The position numbers and the translations under genes were made by a program. A stretch of DNA of 64,000 bases from Acholoe squamosa. Its lineage: Eukaryota; Annelida; Polychaeta; Phyllodocida; Polynoidae. The stretch covers positions 9,404,356-9,468,355 of the forward strand of contig OX439036.1 in assembly GCA_949317995.1 (NCBI GenBank), given 5' to 3'. Every line of letters starts with the position of its first letter. The first letter of the stretch is position 1. Shown one piece after another: positions 36,046 to 49,835 of this stretch. The notes under the pieces were generated by a model. It did no database searches. It was not told the DNA's origin and was given only the letters and a program-made list of their open reading frames with translations.

Positions 36046-37689
36046 GTAATAAGACACTGTCCAATATAGGTTCTAGGTGGGTTCCCACAACCTAGCTCCT
36101 GGTTTGCTGATAGAGGGATAATATAAAATATAGGTAACTTTACCCTCTTGTAGATGGATGGTAGACTATAGCCTCTGGCCACAAGTGGGGTTTAGTCCTA
36201 TATCTGACTGACATAGTTTAACCCAGCAGAGCGTTCTTGTATCAGGAGCATAGCAGGCTCAGGAGAGCTGGACTGGAGATGATGTCTTGGAGGTGACTCA
36301 CTGGATACTGACTGGATGGAGGCTAGGGCTTATAAGGCCTACCATAGCTTCCTCCCTCCAGAGTGGCTGGAGCCAACAGCAACTGCCACTGCCATTGTCC
36401 TTTAGTGCTGAGTCTTTGATGTCCATGGGGGTATATAGGACACCCCTATCACCCCATTGTCTTGGTCGGTTTGTCCAACTGTCCGTAACTGAGCGATGCT
36501 TGTGCCTGCGCACTCGCCATTGAGCATGCGTGGAGGTAATCAGGTCGGCTACCTGTAGCTTGCCGCACATGTGCGCCTGTCGCTTTGGCACGTCTGTAGC
36601 GCACTGGGAGCTCCAAACACTCTCGGTGGCCTAGCGCCCTTAATAATGGGTCTTTTGACATTGGATTAAATCCATGGGATGCGTCATGGAAGGGCCCATC
36701 TGGGCCATGTCCATTATCTGGGCCATGGCGTCCATTGGAATTTCACGACACTTTATACTTAACATCTATTGTCCCCCTGTAGCGTCCTTGCGGGTCACTG
36801 GACTGTGAACGCTCATATGGAGTTATGTATTCATGCCTCATATAAAAACAAGGTAGGACCCAGCTTGGGTAAGCTACCACTATCCCAAGAATTGTTTGGT
36901 GTTCGATTTGCTAGGATAGCTGTCGACATCATCAGCGGTTTTAAAATGACACCTCAGGAGAATACTTGTATGATGGTCGTAACAGACTATTATACTAAGT
37001 ACACTCGGGCGTTCCCTCTACCTAATCACCAGGCTGCCACATGAGCTGAAGCATTTGTGAGGGGCTGGGAGTTGCATCTAGGGGTTCCTCTTATGATGCA
37101 CAGTGATCAAGGTAAAGAATTCAAGTCCGATTTATGGCAGGAAATGTGCCATTACTTAGCTATATGTAAGACCCGAACCATGCCATATAGGGCATTAGCA
37201 CATTAGGCTATGGAGGCCGCCATTAGACCCCGACTGCACTATGACTAAAACTTTCAGCCCCCGTCTCCGCAGTAAATGCCAGGGATGCTTCCCATTGGTC
37301 AATAATACAATAGCCATGTGCCGTATAGACCACAATCTGATGGTCAAGTGGAAAGATTCAATAAACCAAGTGCTTAAGCCCTTGGTGAATAGCTACCAAG
37401 ACGATTGGGACAAACAGTGTGATTTTGTGGTTCACGCCTATAATAACACTGTACATTCGTCTACTAATTGTACACCTAACCTCTTGGTGTTCAGCAAGGA
37501 CATTATTATGCCCGCCGATCTGGTGTATGGGGTAGTAGGAATAAATCCCGAAGCCCAGTGTACTGTGCTTTTTGTAGAGTCACTACCCGATAAATACAAA
37601 GATGCATACAAGGTTGTGAGAAATGAACTACTTAAGAATGCTAATAGTGGGGCAGATTAAGTGAAAATATGGGACAAATCGTTCAAATT

Positions 37690-38800
37690 GTGATACAAGC
37701 GCCAAATTTGGACTCTCTATAGTTAGTGTTTTCAGGAAAAAACGTTAGCCACTCAAAAAGTGACCCATAATGACCTTGAGCAGGGGTCAAAGGTCACCAA
37801 AAACCTGATTCTTACAGTTTGTTCCTCATTATTCTGGTTCTATGAAGGGCATCAACTTCAAACTTGGTCCACACATGCCCCTCCATTGGCCCAAGGTCAA
37901 GGTCATTTCAAGGTCAAATATCATGAAAAATCACTGAATCGGAGCACATTTCACCCTTTCGTAAACATGATAATACCTAGTCTTTGAGAGATGTTTAAGA
38001 CATATTCATATGCTCTGATACATCTTCTTTCCATGCATACCAAATACATTTTTGTGAACTCTAGACATCTGCTTCAATGGAAGGTGGGAAAGAACACTTA
38101 CTGACTACTTTTTTGAGATTCCTGCGAAGTAATCATCCTTAATCCAGCATAATTGGAATCATAGTGAAAATACTAAATGGTATGTAAACATTATCCAGAT
38201 CATGATGGAAACACCAAATTTGAATTGAATACTCTTTACATGATGAGTTTTCAAAAAAAGGTTAGCCACTCACAAAGTGACCCCTGATGACCTTGAGCAG
38301 GGGACAAAGGTCAACGGTCACCAAAAACCAGACTTTTACAGTTTACACCTCATTATTCTGGTTCTATGAATTCCAGCAACATCAAATTTGGTCCAGACAC
38401 GCTCCTTCATTGGCTCCATGACCTCTCTGAGTATGAATGGCCTTAGCCCAAGGTCAAGGTCATTTCAAGGTCAAATACCATGAAAAAACAATGAATGGCA
38501 GCACATTTTACTCTGTCACAAAAACGATAATACCTTTTCTCAATCAAAGAACATTGGCTGACTTCTTTTTCTAGGTTCTTTGTAAGTAAATTATTGATAG
38601 TCCAGCACAATTGGAATCATGGTGAAAAAGAATGATGGGCTGGAAGCACCAACTACAATCTGAAAGCACTCTATAAATTTATTTCAAGAAAACCTGTAAG
38701 CCAACCGAAAACTGACACCCAGCGATGTGAGCTAGGGTCAAAGGTCAAAGTTTTCCCCTCATTATCATAGTTCTAGGAATGGCAGAAAAAACTTGTCCAG
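37690..38800. repeat. Tandem repeat of about 0.45-0.52 kb rich in AGGTCA half-sites
   Basis: Two fuller units and a partial third share landmarks AAAGTGACCC, TGATGACCTTGAGCAGGGG, TTCCTCATTATTCTGGTTCTATGA (shortened in places) and AAGGTCAAGGTCATTTCAAG. The first landmarks fall near 37757, 38275 and 38706. Each unit carries several direct AGGTCA or TGACCT half-sites, the core recognised by nuclear receptors. The tract splits the gypsy-like integrase. No protein was seen. Confidence 0.8.
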
Positions 38801-38849
38801 ACATATATGTCCATGTACATGCATTATGATATATTTTTAAATGACAAAA

Positions 38850-39356
38850 GTTTGGTTATGTGAAACGAAGACACTCCAATGTAGGGGATAAAATGTTAAG
38901 ATTCTATGAGCCCCTCGAGAGGTTAAAGTTAGTAACACCTTGGGAATACCCATTTGAGTTTATGGAGTATCCTAGAGTAGCGGTTGGATTAACCGGTACA
39001 TATAGCAATGTTTACTATCGCTAAGTTCCAGAAGATACCATCTAGATGGTAGTGTATGACTGGTTGAGTGTTTCGGGTCCTATTCGGGTCCTATTAGGTG
39101 GTGGGAAATGGGTAACTAGGTCATCGGATAACTTACTGCGAGATCTCGCCGCGCGCGAGTCTTGACACCATATTTGTTTGACCCAGTTTCAATCTGGGGC
39201 GGACTTGTGGTTGCTGTACCACTATTACTCTGTTGGCTGGTGTTTTCCAAGAAATATAAGGCCTTAAGGCCATTCCCTACCTTTTGTGTCGGACAATCCT
39301 TCAGGAAGAGTCCATACTTGTTTTGCCACTTAGTTGTGGAAGTTCTCCTCACTGTC
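38850..39356 (+). other. Junction between gypsy-like pol and gag-like frame
   Basis: After the integrase C-terminal piece the sequence has no clear gene until 39357. An open stretch at 39162-39356 contains a hydrophobic segment (GGLVVAVPLLLCWLVFS) that could be a membrane helix fused upstream of the gag-like start, or chance. An LTR could lie here, but I did not find a matching second copy. Confidence 0.35.
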
Positions 39357-42300
39357 ATGGCGCAGGAGACGTTAGACGCTGCATGTGAGAGTACGGCCAA
39401 CTTGTCGTTGGAAGAAGGCAGAGCCCCTGTGGCCGAGCATAGAGCCAAGGATTTTATGGACACATCCAAACCCGTAGTACCTGTAGACCCAGAGACGCAG
39501 GAGGCGGCCAACAACCTGGCTGACATTTCTAAGGTCATGGATGACCACCAGAGAATGCCACCTCCACCACCGCCAGGACCTACTCCAGTAGAGACTGAAA
39601 CCATTGACTCTAGCCCTACTATCTCGACTCAGACTGTAGCAGAATCTGGCTTGAAAGTGGAAAAGATTCCTCTCTATCCACCCGGATTCAAGACTGAGCA
39701 GTTAGCTCATGTTGACAAGACTGAAAGGCGGGTGTACACCAGTTGGGGTTGAAGCCGCAGAAATACCAGAGGAATTCAGGACCCATGCTGAAACCCCAGG
39801 TGAAGCCGCAGAAATACCAGAGGAATTCAGGACCCTGGCCACTGACTCGTGTTCAGAGTCGTTAGCGGATAATATTCTGCTTTCATGGCTCAAGAACTTC
39901 AGACAAATGAGTGGAGCCATGATGGTCAATGAGGAACTCTGTCGAGCTGTACGAATGGCCGAGGGAATCCTAAGTAAGATGGATAAGCAGGAGACAGAGT
40001 CTGAAATGAATACAGATTCTACTCTCAAAGCTAAAACAAGAATAGGATCCATCGTTACACTCAGAAGCCCAGCCCTAAAAGTCTGACTGAGTCTGACCTG
40101 GAAGAGGAAGATATTTGTATCAGAATCGAGAGGTCAGAACAGTCTGATGAACCAGGTAAGAATATACCTGAGGTGCCGGGATCCTTAATTTCGGACAATG
40201 AGATAGCACAGCAGCAAGCTATGATTGATGCGAAGCATAAGGAGCTTACCTCCAATCAGAAAAAAGTTAGCTGCCGTGAGACGAGCCAATAGGAAACTTA
40301 AGGCTCAAAATCAAGGTAGTGGGACTGCTTCCAACTTGAATGTACCGGTCAGAAGACGAAGAAGTGCTCTTGGGAGGGGAAAGGGTCTGATCAAAAGGAC
40401 TCTAGCCCTGACTCACCCGTCAAGTCCAAGAAAGAGAAGAAGCCCAGAAAGCCAGTTGAGAAGAAGAGTGAGCCGAAGCCAACGGCTACTCCCACCACTT
40501 CTCATAGTTGCACCACCTGCCAGCAGGGTGCTGTATTTACTACTGTGACTGTCACCTCCAGTAGTACCCCTCTGACCACTACCTAGGTTGTCACTAGTAC
40601 TGGTACTACTACCACTACCACAGTGACGCCATCGATGGTTAAGCCAGTTGGTTCAAATGGTAATTCTGGAAACGAAAGTGACCCGGAGTTGCCAGACAAA
40701 GCCAAGTCTGACCACGAAGGAGTGATGACCTGGGAAGAGATGACCACAGATGTCCCTAAGGATGAGTCTCAAAAGGCTATGTGGAAAAATGCAGCGGGTG
40801 GATTCAAAGAAAGGATTCCTCATTGCTTTGCTAAGTGCGCTTTTGACACATCCCATCACATGTGTCCGGGCCCCATTAACAAGGATGGGGATAGCAATGA
40901 TGAGGAATGGACCGAATGACACTCCATTTGGTAAATTTTACCTGATTTGGATTGACCAGCTCAAATCCAAATTGGGTAATATTTACCATTATGAAGCAAG
41001 AAGGAAGGTTCAGTGGGCCATGACACAATGGGGACCCAATGGTAATAAGCGCAAGTGCCCCTTCGAGTTGTGCCAGCTCTCTATTGATGGACAGAAGTTG
41101 TTCAAAACGAAGCCTCGATTTGCCCGGCAGACTGGGGAAGTGCACATGCACCACAAGCCACTAATCAGGTGTATACCCAGGGATAGACTGAGCAGGTTAT
41201 GTGACTTCTTTACCCATAGACGCAGGGACATGGCATTACACTTACAGAAATACCATGGAACTGGACTCGAGAAGACAGGAAAGAGGGCACTTAAGAGCTT
41301 TAACGAATTGTTAGCCAAATGGGCTACAATTCCACAAGGTAGAGTGAAGGAACTCGCTTGGCAACCCAAGTTTTCTTCCTGGTAAGAAGGAAAAGTTATG
41401 GCATACATGGCTGTGAATCCCTCTGGATTGAAGTTCCAGCTACCTTCAGAAGGCCATGCCAAACTGAAGAAATGGCGGGGTGACGACAAGAGGGAGAAGG
41501 AGAAACAAGCCCGACTGAGGGAAGCCTGAGGGGAAACCCCCCTCGAGTAGTCAGAAAAGACCAAGAAGTGACCGCTCTGAAAGCCCCTTTGGTAGTAAAG
41601 AGCAGTCAAGACCAGCAAACCCAGCTGATCATCGCCAGGCAGCACAGCAAGTGTTTCCTCGATATACCCGGGTACCGAGGACCAATTCCACAAACTGGCA
41701 TCAGTAGATCTGTGCCACCTCCTCCAGGCTACGGCCCTCCCTCGGGTCCTTATGCTGGACCTTCTGCACCCCCAAGGTGTGGATCCCAGTGATCTGAGTG
41801 GTTGTCATAAGTTGCATGGCCAAGCCACGGGACATGCTGGCTGGTGGGCTGGAGAGGAAATGACTGAAGAACAGCGCCAACAGTATCGCAAATACTTGGC
41901 GAGGTTCCCTTCTATGGGACAAGCCGGACCAGAAACTCAAATCCTGGATAGAAGGGGTCGTATAAAGCCCGAGTTTGTAAAGAGCAGGGGGAGAGGAGGA
42001 GGTGGACGTGAATCTACCCGACCACTCCCAAGCACATCATCGCCAAAGGTCTATTGACTACTGGCGAGACATGACCGAATCCACATTCAACCTTGTGTAT
42101 CAGTTACAGAAACGCGAGGAGGAAAGGATTCAGCAACAAGAAATTAAACGGGTTGAAGAGGCTTACCTAGCCTATATGAGAAAGAAGGAGGAAGCCGAAA
42201 AGCTTAAGGAATTCCATGCAGAAGAGAACATGAAACTTCAAAAGAGGTACAAGGAAGCCGACCTGAAGTTTTTCTTATGCTTTGGGGTACATTTAGAGAG

Positions 42301-42539
42301 TTGGGATGGTACACTATCATCCCTTAACGTCCCTACTTCAACACCCCAATCCACTGGAGGGGGCCAGTCCAGCTGCAGGCAATAGTTTGTTGGGATCAGG
42401 TTTACTCACCTTCGATCTCACTACCGGCGAGCTGTTAGCACCAACAGGTGATGTTTCTAGTGCCACTGTTAAGTCGGATTCCGACAAACAGGATAAGGAT
42501 CAACTAACGGACACCGAAGACAAGGAAACTTGTATGTAA
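39357..42539 (+). pseudogene. Decayed gag-like / unclassified retroelement reading frame
   Basis: One ancestral plus-strand frame of roughly 1000 codons is recoverable with several frameshifts and a stop near 40585. It begins about MAQETLDAACES at 39357. Visible parts: a Pro-run (MPPPPPPGPTP, 39550-39590); a 33-bp direct duplication (AEIPEEFRT twice, 39755-39833); an acidic stretch (TESDLEEED, 40088-40115); a Lys/Pro-rich region (about 40390-40490); and a Thr run. Next come Cys/His clusters (CPFELC at about 41060; LCDFFTHRRRDMALHLQKYH at about 41195-41260, C2H2-like), a Gly/Arg segment (SRGRGGGGRE, 41985-42015) and a charged coiled coil (42080-42280). Its position after pol and its zinc/RGG features suggest a gag-like protein, possibly of a second element. 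I cannot name the family. Confidence 0.55.
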
Positions 42540-44385
42540 GTGTTCGAATGTTCCAGTGAAGAGCCAGTTCCTGGGGTGTACAGTGGACAGGAACAATAGT
42601 CTACTGCTCTGTAATGCCATGCAGCCAGAATGAGGCCAAACCCCCGAACACAGCTACATCTAGTGATAAAGACAATCTTCCCCCTATAGAAACACCCCGA
42701 CTTTGGGCAGATTCTCTTTGCAAACCTAGGGCTTATTATTGTGCATAATTATATTAGCCATGCTAATATACAGGGTACTATAGAGCATTACCTATGCATA
42801 TACATGTTAACTTTCCCTGGAACCTGCTCAGAGAAAATCTCAAATTATATGCTGTTTTATGTTTCATGGCTTATTTCTATGACACCCAGAGGTTCACTTA
42901 GACACACACGCAAGAACTAAGTCAGTACAATCGCGAAGCTGAGAGGCGGTGTAGAGAGCCCAGTGTGTGACACTAGTCATTTTTCTATTGATGCCATCTA
43001 TCAGAACTCTAGTAAAATATTTTCTGCCTTGTCTTATGAATAAAATCTTACGTCTCTAAAAATATATCAGAAATTTTTATATGCAAGTATTCTGATTTAT
43101 GGGAATTATTTGTAAGGCTTTCATAATTTTACAGCTTCCGTGTCTTCTAAACCAATTTCCAACACTGCACCCTCTCTGGGTGCAGCCTTGAGTCCAATTG
43201 ACTACTGCCAGTGCCTGCCAAGCTAGTGTTGTGGCCTGACACCACTAAAATCGACATGTTGACATGGCCATTTCTTAAAATTGGTGACATGCTAGTGACA
43301 TGTGGCACGGCCATTTTCTGAAGTGGACATGTGAAATGGGACTTAGTGACAAAAAATAGGGCATATTACTTATTTCATTAGGGGGTATAAAGAAAAGGGG
43401 ATGTGTCTTTTTTTGTATACATAGAGAGGTCACCAAAAGAAGTTTTTGGGGTATATAAGATGAATGCCTGCCTTTATGGTAGCAGATGTATTACAGAATA
43501 AGTTTACTAAAAATATAGAGTGGTGAGCTGGCAGCTTGGGACCTATGCAGCTAATTATAGCCATAGCCATGTGCTTTGAGGACTGCAGTCATGTTGACAC
43601 AGAGGAGAAGGGTTACTTTTACCCAAAGGGGAGAGAGGGTACATGGTCAGTGGCAGACCCTGGACCTATACCATGAACAATACAAAGAATCTGGTAGCAG
43701 AATAGTTCTGCGCCCGTGCTTAGACAACCTTCTGGTATTTATAAGTTGGTTGAGTCATAGTTGGAGGGCTTTACAATCAGCTGTAGGTCTCACAGATGTA
43801 TTTACCTATGGGATGCAGCCTGACTTCAGACTGTTTCTGTAAGGTATAATTATAAGGTAAGGTGTATATAAGGTATCCTTTGTCTTGTATGTGAGGTATT
43901 ACATTATTTCATTCAAAGCATTTTAATTGTGTTTCTGATATTGAATTATACAATTCAATTCCCTTAAACAAATACATGACACTCATATAAGCGGTATGTT
44001 TCAATTTATTGACGCTTTTTAAAAATTTCGCTCTTATGATGTCAACAATCCAATTCATTTCCCATTGAATGGGTATATATACAGACCCTAAACTCAAATT
44101 GCAGTATATTTACGTCCGTATTTGCAAATACAGACATCAATGTTGCAAATATGGACGTCTGTATATATTGAATAATAGCGGTGAAACGGTTCCCAGATCT
44201 ATTGGTTTGAGAATCATGCTTGGTATTACTATATGATGTTTGGATCCCTCCAGAATATTTCATAGAGCTAAAATAATTTTGTGTGATGCGAAAGTCCGAA
44301 ATGTTGTGTTTCCCGAAAGTCTGAAATATCTTGGGGCATGTATTGTTAGTGACAAAGAAGTCAACTAAATAAGCTTATGGTACGC
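42540..44385. other. Intergenic region downstream of gene C
   Basis: Holds the diverged repeat 42555-42675 (shared with 2533-2645) and the PAN exon relic near 43780. A TTTATT (AATAAA on the minus strand) near 44003 is a possible gene C poly(A) signal. No other gene was seen. Confidence 0.4.
43755..43812 (-). pseudogene. Relic of a PAN-like terminal exon downstream of gene C
   Basis: About 30 bp around 43779-43808 match the end of the last exon of gene C almost exactly; the minus-strand reading is GKYICETYS. The flank just left of it (a TTGGAGG stretch) also matches the gene C 3' end at 44411-44425. The rest of the exon, including its acceptor and first cysteines, is not recognisable. This looks like the remnant of a local duplication. 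Confidence 0.55.
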
Positions 44386-47300
44386 CTAATTGCCACTTGG
44401 TGGAGTTGTAGTTGGAGGTCTGTACAAGGAGCTGTAGGTCTCACAGAGGTGTTTACCTCCATCTTCACTCATGCTGAAGTGCACACATTGGACATCCTGC
44501 AGACACCTGCAGGAGAAGGAGCATATTTAGGCAATAAAAGATGAATAACCCAGCACGAGTACTGCTTATTCATGGTTATAACATGTTCTATCCAAGCCAG
44601 CACTGTTGCAATTTGTGATTGGCTGAGCATCTGTGATGGGCAGCTCTGACCAATCAGAGACGTTCTAAGTGGGTATGTCTGCCCGTGCATTATCTAGATG
44701 GATAATGCACTCTCAGAATTGCTCAAATGTGAGATCCTACTGCCAAATATATATTTAATAAGTAACAAACTTGGGCGATAATATAAACATGCTCTCGCCT
44801 ATAAGGCCTATCAGCATCTCAATACAGTCTAGAGTGCTCCCTCGGCCACGCCTTGTGCCTTACTCCCTAACTAATGCAAGAGGTGATTCAAATTTCATAG
44901 AAAGAATTTGTGATGTAACCAAACTGCCACCATCTTGTCTTTGCTCTAAGCGTGCGTAAGCCGCTGCCAGTTAGTATTCCTCGGGCCAACACACTTTTCA
45001 GTACTTATGTCAGATTGTAAACCTGACAATGATTTTAGTATTGGTGCATGTCAAAGGACCCTAAATCACTTTGCTAAACATCTGGGTGGCCCAGCTTAGC
45101 CTCAGAGTCCTGTAAGATACCCAATATCATGGACTACCGATTGGCAATACTACCAACATCCAACACCAGGTGGAAGCACCATACAGGCCACCAGATCATT
45201 TTCAAAATCTCCAGATGCTTTAACAGTTGCCTTTTATATATAGGTTACATGGACGTAAATGCTGCCCTCTCGTGAGTCATATGGTATTCAGGCCTGCACT
45301 GAAGGTGATCTGGGTGCTGATTGGCTTAGAAATCATATGCAAGAAATATTGGTAAAATTATGAAAAAAAATCACAAGTGACTCCATATAGTTCCTTAATG
45401 GAACAGTAGATGAGTTTTTATATTATGCCAAGGCACTTGCTGTACGTATCGCTCTCTTAGTTAAGATTTTCAGGGTTAAGCCTATCCTATATTCTAACAC
45501 ATTGTGTGGGAGAGATGGTTTAATCTTGCTACGGTCGAAAATATTACCAACAAACATTACGGGGGGCTGTTTTTGTGTGTTGTGCTATATAGAAACATAG
45601 AGGAAATGGAATTAGTTCCACGTAACCTATAAACCGGTTTGATATGTGAACCAAGCACAGGATTCATTAAATGAAATCAATGTAAATCAATATTTTTTGC
45701 TAATTGTTATGTGTAAAATTCATTCTCAAATATATTTTACACAGACACTTGGAATTCTTTCAGGTCTTGGCTCATTAATACGTTACTCACATCTCTATTG
45801 ATACATAAGGTTTGTATACAGGAATGAAAGTTTGAGTGTATGTTTTCTGGTTTCAGAATAATAAACAGGATGAATGTTGATGAATACTGGGTACTAGGCA
45901 TCCCCAAGACAGGTAAAAATTCTTGAAGCTCCACTTATCCATCAACCTCCTAGCTTGTTAAAAATAATCTTATATTTATTATGACTTCCTTTGATAGTCT
46001 TTGTGTAAAAAAAACCCCCCAAAAAACAGGGATATCTTCTAAATGCTTACTTCCGAGCACATCCAAAGACCAATGTCATAGGTGCATCATTGGGCTCATA
46101 GGTGAAGGAGGCGCGTCTCTCAACCAAAACTTGATCTGAAAAATAAAAAGCAATCAAGATCTGACATCAGCCTCATTTCTCAAAATTGACTCTGTATTTT
46201 GCAACATGGGTATTACAAAACCAAACTGAATTCAAGCCTAAGCAATCCAGAATTATTGATGTAAAATATTGCATTAAGTGCTCTTGGTAGGTTTGCTCTG
46301 ATAATATACATTTGTGCCTAATTTGACACAAATCCTTTCAATATATGTAAACTACACTTGAAACTGACTGTAATCAATGTCTCTTCCAAATCTATCCCAT
46401 TTTATCAGAATTTAGTTGCTATGGTATGAAAATCGAACATCGAACGTTCTTATTTAGCTTCTTTTGCTTTGAACAGCCTTATTGGATGGATAACTGACAT
46501 AATTTACTAATTTGATAATTGGAGACTAATTTTCAAGTTAATATCTGTGGACTTTTTTTCTGTGTTGAATATCCAATTATTAAGGTCTCCAGAGCATTTA
46601 AATGTTGCCTAGTTGATAAGAAAATGCCAAAATTCTTGAAATAATAGGTGATAATAAGTATTTTTCAAGCCTTTGGACACTTTTTCATCAACAAAGCAGC
46701 TTTGAAAAGCTCTGGAGCCCTTAATAAATGGAATACAAGGAAACCAAAATAAAAGTCTCTCGGTGATAACTTCAGGATTACTCTCCAATCATTAAATTGG
46801 TAAATATTGTTGATTGTCAATGCCATAAGGCTGTTCTAAACAGAAAGAACGTTTTTGTTCTATTCAGCTTCCAAAAGTACAAAATCCTCATAAAATGGAC
46901 TTTATTTGAAGGAGATATTCAATACAATCACATTGATGTATGATAAATGTGGTTCAATTGTACATAAGCCCATTTATGCAAAGAAAAATGTTCTTCAGGG
47001 CAAACCTATTAAGAGCCCTTAAACTAAAGAGTATGGTTTGAAGTGTAAGTCATAAAGTGTGCTCTGTTAATTGTTAAATATAGCAGTTGGATCTTCAATA
47101 GCACCTATCGCAGTTGGATCTGCGATAGTACCCATCCGGCATATTGTGTTTTCAGTTTATTGTCACAACTCACCTCCAATACTTGTAGAATTTCTTTTTT
47201 TTGAGCATGTGAACCAGTGATATAAGTCTTACCCATGGTCTGTGTTGATGAGACAGCTGGTGTAGCTGTTTGGGTAGTTGAGACTGGACTAGTTGTCATT

Positions 47301-49835
47301 GGATTAGTTGTCGCTGGAGTGCTTGTCATTGGAGTCGTTGTCACCAGAGCACTTGTCATTGGAGTAGTTTTCAGAGGGACGGTTGTCATCAGAGGGGTTG
47401 TTGTCATCAGAGGGGTTGTCACTGCAGTCGTCGTTGAAGTCGTTGTGGCTGGAGTGGGTTCTGTTGAAGTAAAATTGTTTGCAGGTAATTGATGATGATA
47501 GATGCTATATCGAAATTGCAGGGGGACCCCATGAGACTTCTAATATGTCTTCATGTCTTTATCCAGTACCCTAACCAAAAATGAATTTGATTGATGACCA
47601 TGTGACACTGAAATTACAGCTGTACAATGGGAAATGACAGTGTTCCATCACCTGATATGGCAAGATATTTTTTTTCTAATGAATGCTGCATAGAATCTGC
47701 AGCAGAATTGCTCACATTCCATGGGAATATCTGCTGTATAACATATCTCAGAAAAAACATAGTATTTCTTTGATAAATCAAAAAGGAAAAAGGAAAAAAA
47801 TAGAAATTGACCTTCCCCTGATGATGATCTCTACACTGCAGTCATGCACCATGGACTGCTATATCAGTATGGCTTTCTAGCACTTGCCTTGTTAGCTCCA
47901 TTGCTTTAAGGCTGCCTCCAAACCTAAAGGTCAGGAGTTCTAGCCTCCCTTAGAACTTTGAACTAAAAAAGCTGTGTGCCACACACCAGGTGGAGAGAGT
48001 GTGCAAAGGACTACACACCAAATGGAGTAAGCATGCATGTGGACGTTCTCAAAAATACACAAAATTACAATATTAGATGGGGTATGTCAAAGGGTAATTG
48101 GACTTTCAACCAATCCCTAAATGAGCCCCTGGAAAAATTAACATTGTGAAGAGACGACTCACCAACTTTGCAGAGGTAGTCATAGGAACTTGTGCAGGGT
48201 TGATCTGACCAGCGATACCAGTAGTCCGATTTCATTCTTCCACAGGACTCGCCATTAGTATCTGGGTTACTACCATACCATGTAGTGTAATCCATGACCG
48301 TGTTGTCTGACCATGTGTAGGTTTTCCTACCAGATATCCCTATCCAGATTCTTGAAGAACTGGACCTGGTTTAGTGACAAATGCACAAGTCAATCATCGG
48401 CACATAGCAACCATGGAATCACCACATTTTAACCTCTGAAAACATTGACATATTGTTTCACTTTCAACAGGTCAATATAATCTTTCTCTTTAAAGGAATG
48501 GGCAACCCTATTTTCAACATGAGTTCTTTCTTGATATCAAATAAAAAGAATCTGACACAGTTGCATGCACATCTATTATTATAAGGGCACACAGCAGGCT
48601 TATGAAAGCAAAGTCTACAAAATCATATATATCTAATGGGATAACTCAGTCTGGGTATTACGTCCTAAAAATCAAATAGAATATACAACCATTCTCAAAA
48701 TATGCTGATCAGCATCATTTATTTGTAAGTAGTTAGTGCTGTGCACTCTGCATTCTGGTGCATTTAGTCTATTGTGACGTCACAGCTTGCATTAGCGAAG
48801 CCTGATGAATTCCCTTATCATAGCTGATGAGTAGGTTAGAATCGTTTTAATCAATAGAAAGTCTACCAAATGAAGCCATCATGAAAATAGGGTGAAAAAC
48901 CGGTTATGTGCACATCTCAGTGTATTCCTAAAAAAATACAACTCATTTATTTTATGCTGATCAGTAACGACCCTATATTTTTGTGACTGAAATGACATAC
49001 AAATTTTTGACACTCACACGAAGCTGGCAAGGAATGCCTGCTCTGTACTGCTGTGGATGCTGGCTAGGTGTCCTCCATCTGCTACACAGGATGCCTCAGC
49101 AACTGCCCAAGGCTTAGATATACCATACAATCTGTAGCAGTGTGATCCATAACTACTGTACCCGGGAAATTGTACACAGGGATCTAGAAAATGAATTGAA
49201 AATTAAGTGATTAGATAATTTTACTAAGGTGACTTCCTATTGGGCTCAATGCTTGAAATTTACGCATATCCCACCAAAGGTCACTTATGATAAATGCAGA
49301 GTTTGTGAAAAGTATTTTTCTTTTACTATTTAGGATATTTGGTCCTGCATATTTTCCAAAATATGAGAAATGGCTCGTGATTTTCTATTTCTGTTTAGAA
49401 GAGTGATAACCGATACATAGCCTTGTCTTTCCTAATAAAATTTGTAATTCATTGGTCCTTTTTACTTAGACTAAATTTTTTAGTAGTATAAAATAATGAG
49501 TGTAATGTTAAGCCTCTGCAAACAAATTTATATTTAGATACTATGAAAAATAGAACGGCATGGGTAACCTTTGATATAAACATGGAGAGATTAGGTCACT
49601 GAATATATACTCTTAAATGATACAAGACATGATGCTTTTAAACTGACCCTTTATTGTAGGTAATAAAGTTTGCCTATACACATGCACAATTTCCAAGATA
49701 TTGTGATGACAATGATTTAGAAATATGAGGACCTTTCAGAAGTATTATCATTATATGTCTGAAAACATCAATATACTCACTAGCCTTAGAAGTAGACATC
49801 CACATGGGGATGGACAACAGGAAGATTGTCCTCAT
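44386..49835 (-). CDS. Gene C: secreted CTLD lectin with Thr-rich stalk and PAN-like C-terminus
   Basis: Six minus-strand exons: 49835-49781, 49183-49018, 48365-48163, 47460-47233, 46135-46051, 44506-44386. All are GT-AG; the total is 858 nt, giving 285 aa plus TAG, and all phases fit. Residues 1-18 (MRTIFLLSIPMWMSTSKA) are a signal peptide. The CTLD is about 19-142 (NPCVQFPGYSSYGSHCYRL, GGHLASIHS, WIGISGRKTYTWSDN, GESCGRM, RWSDQPC, YLCKVG), with NPD at the EPN/QPD position. A Thr-rich stalk covers 142-218 (units such as MTTTPLMTT). The PAN-like module is 218-285 (ASFTYEPND, FGCAR, KCLQDVQCVHF, HLCETY). It is the closest relative of gene B, sharing the signal peptide and CTLD exon sequence and also the 5' flank. 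Gene B differs by a second CTLD and a far longer stalk. Confidence 0.91.
46440..46866. mobile_element. Foldback element in gene C intron
   Basis: GAACGTTCTT, then TTTGAACAGCCTTAT, and TTATTAAGGTCTCCAGAGC at the left are mirrored by GCTCTGGAGCCCTTAATAA, then ATAAGGCTGTTC, then AGAACG at the right, so nearly the whole 430 bp folds back. It lies between the stalk and PAN exons of gene C. Confidence 0.65.

Noticed and set aside
39116-39604. 162-residue minus-strand frame
   Set aside because: Antisense shadow of the plus-strand gag-like frame, whose proline and acidic runs make more sense as protein.
41010-41693. 227-residue minus-strand frame
   Set aside because: Antisense to the Cys/His-containing plus-strand frame; no domain.
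43576-43842. 88-residue plus-strand frame
   Set aside because: Its end overlaps the antisense PAN exon relic and it has no recognisable domain.
47880-47960. Another tRNA-like SINE head
   Set aside because: Only a loose B-box resemblance (GGAGTTCTAGCCTCC) and no clear A box.
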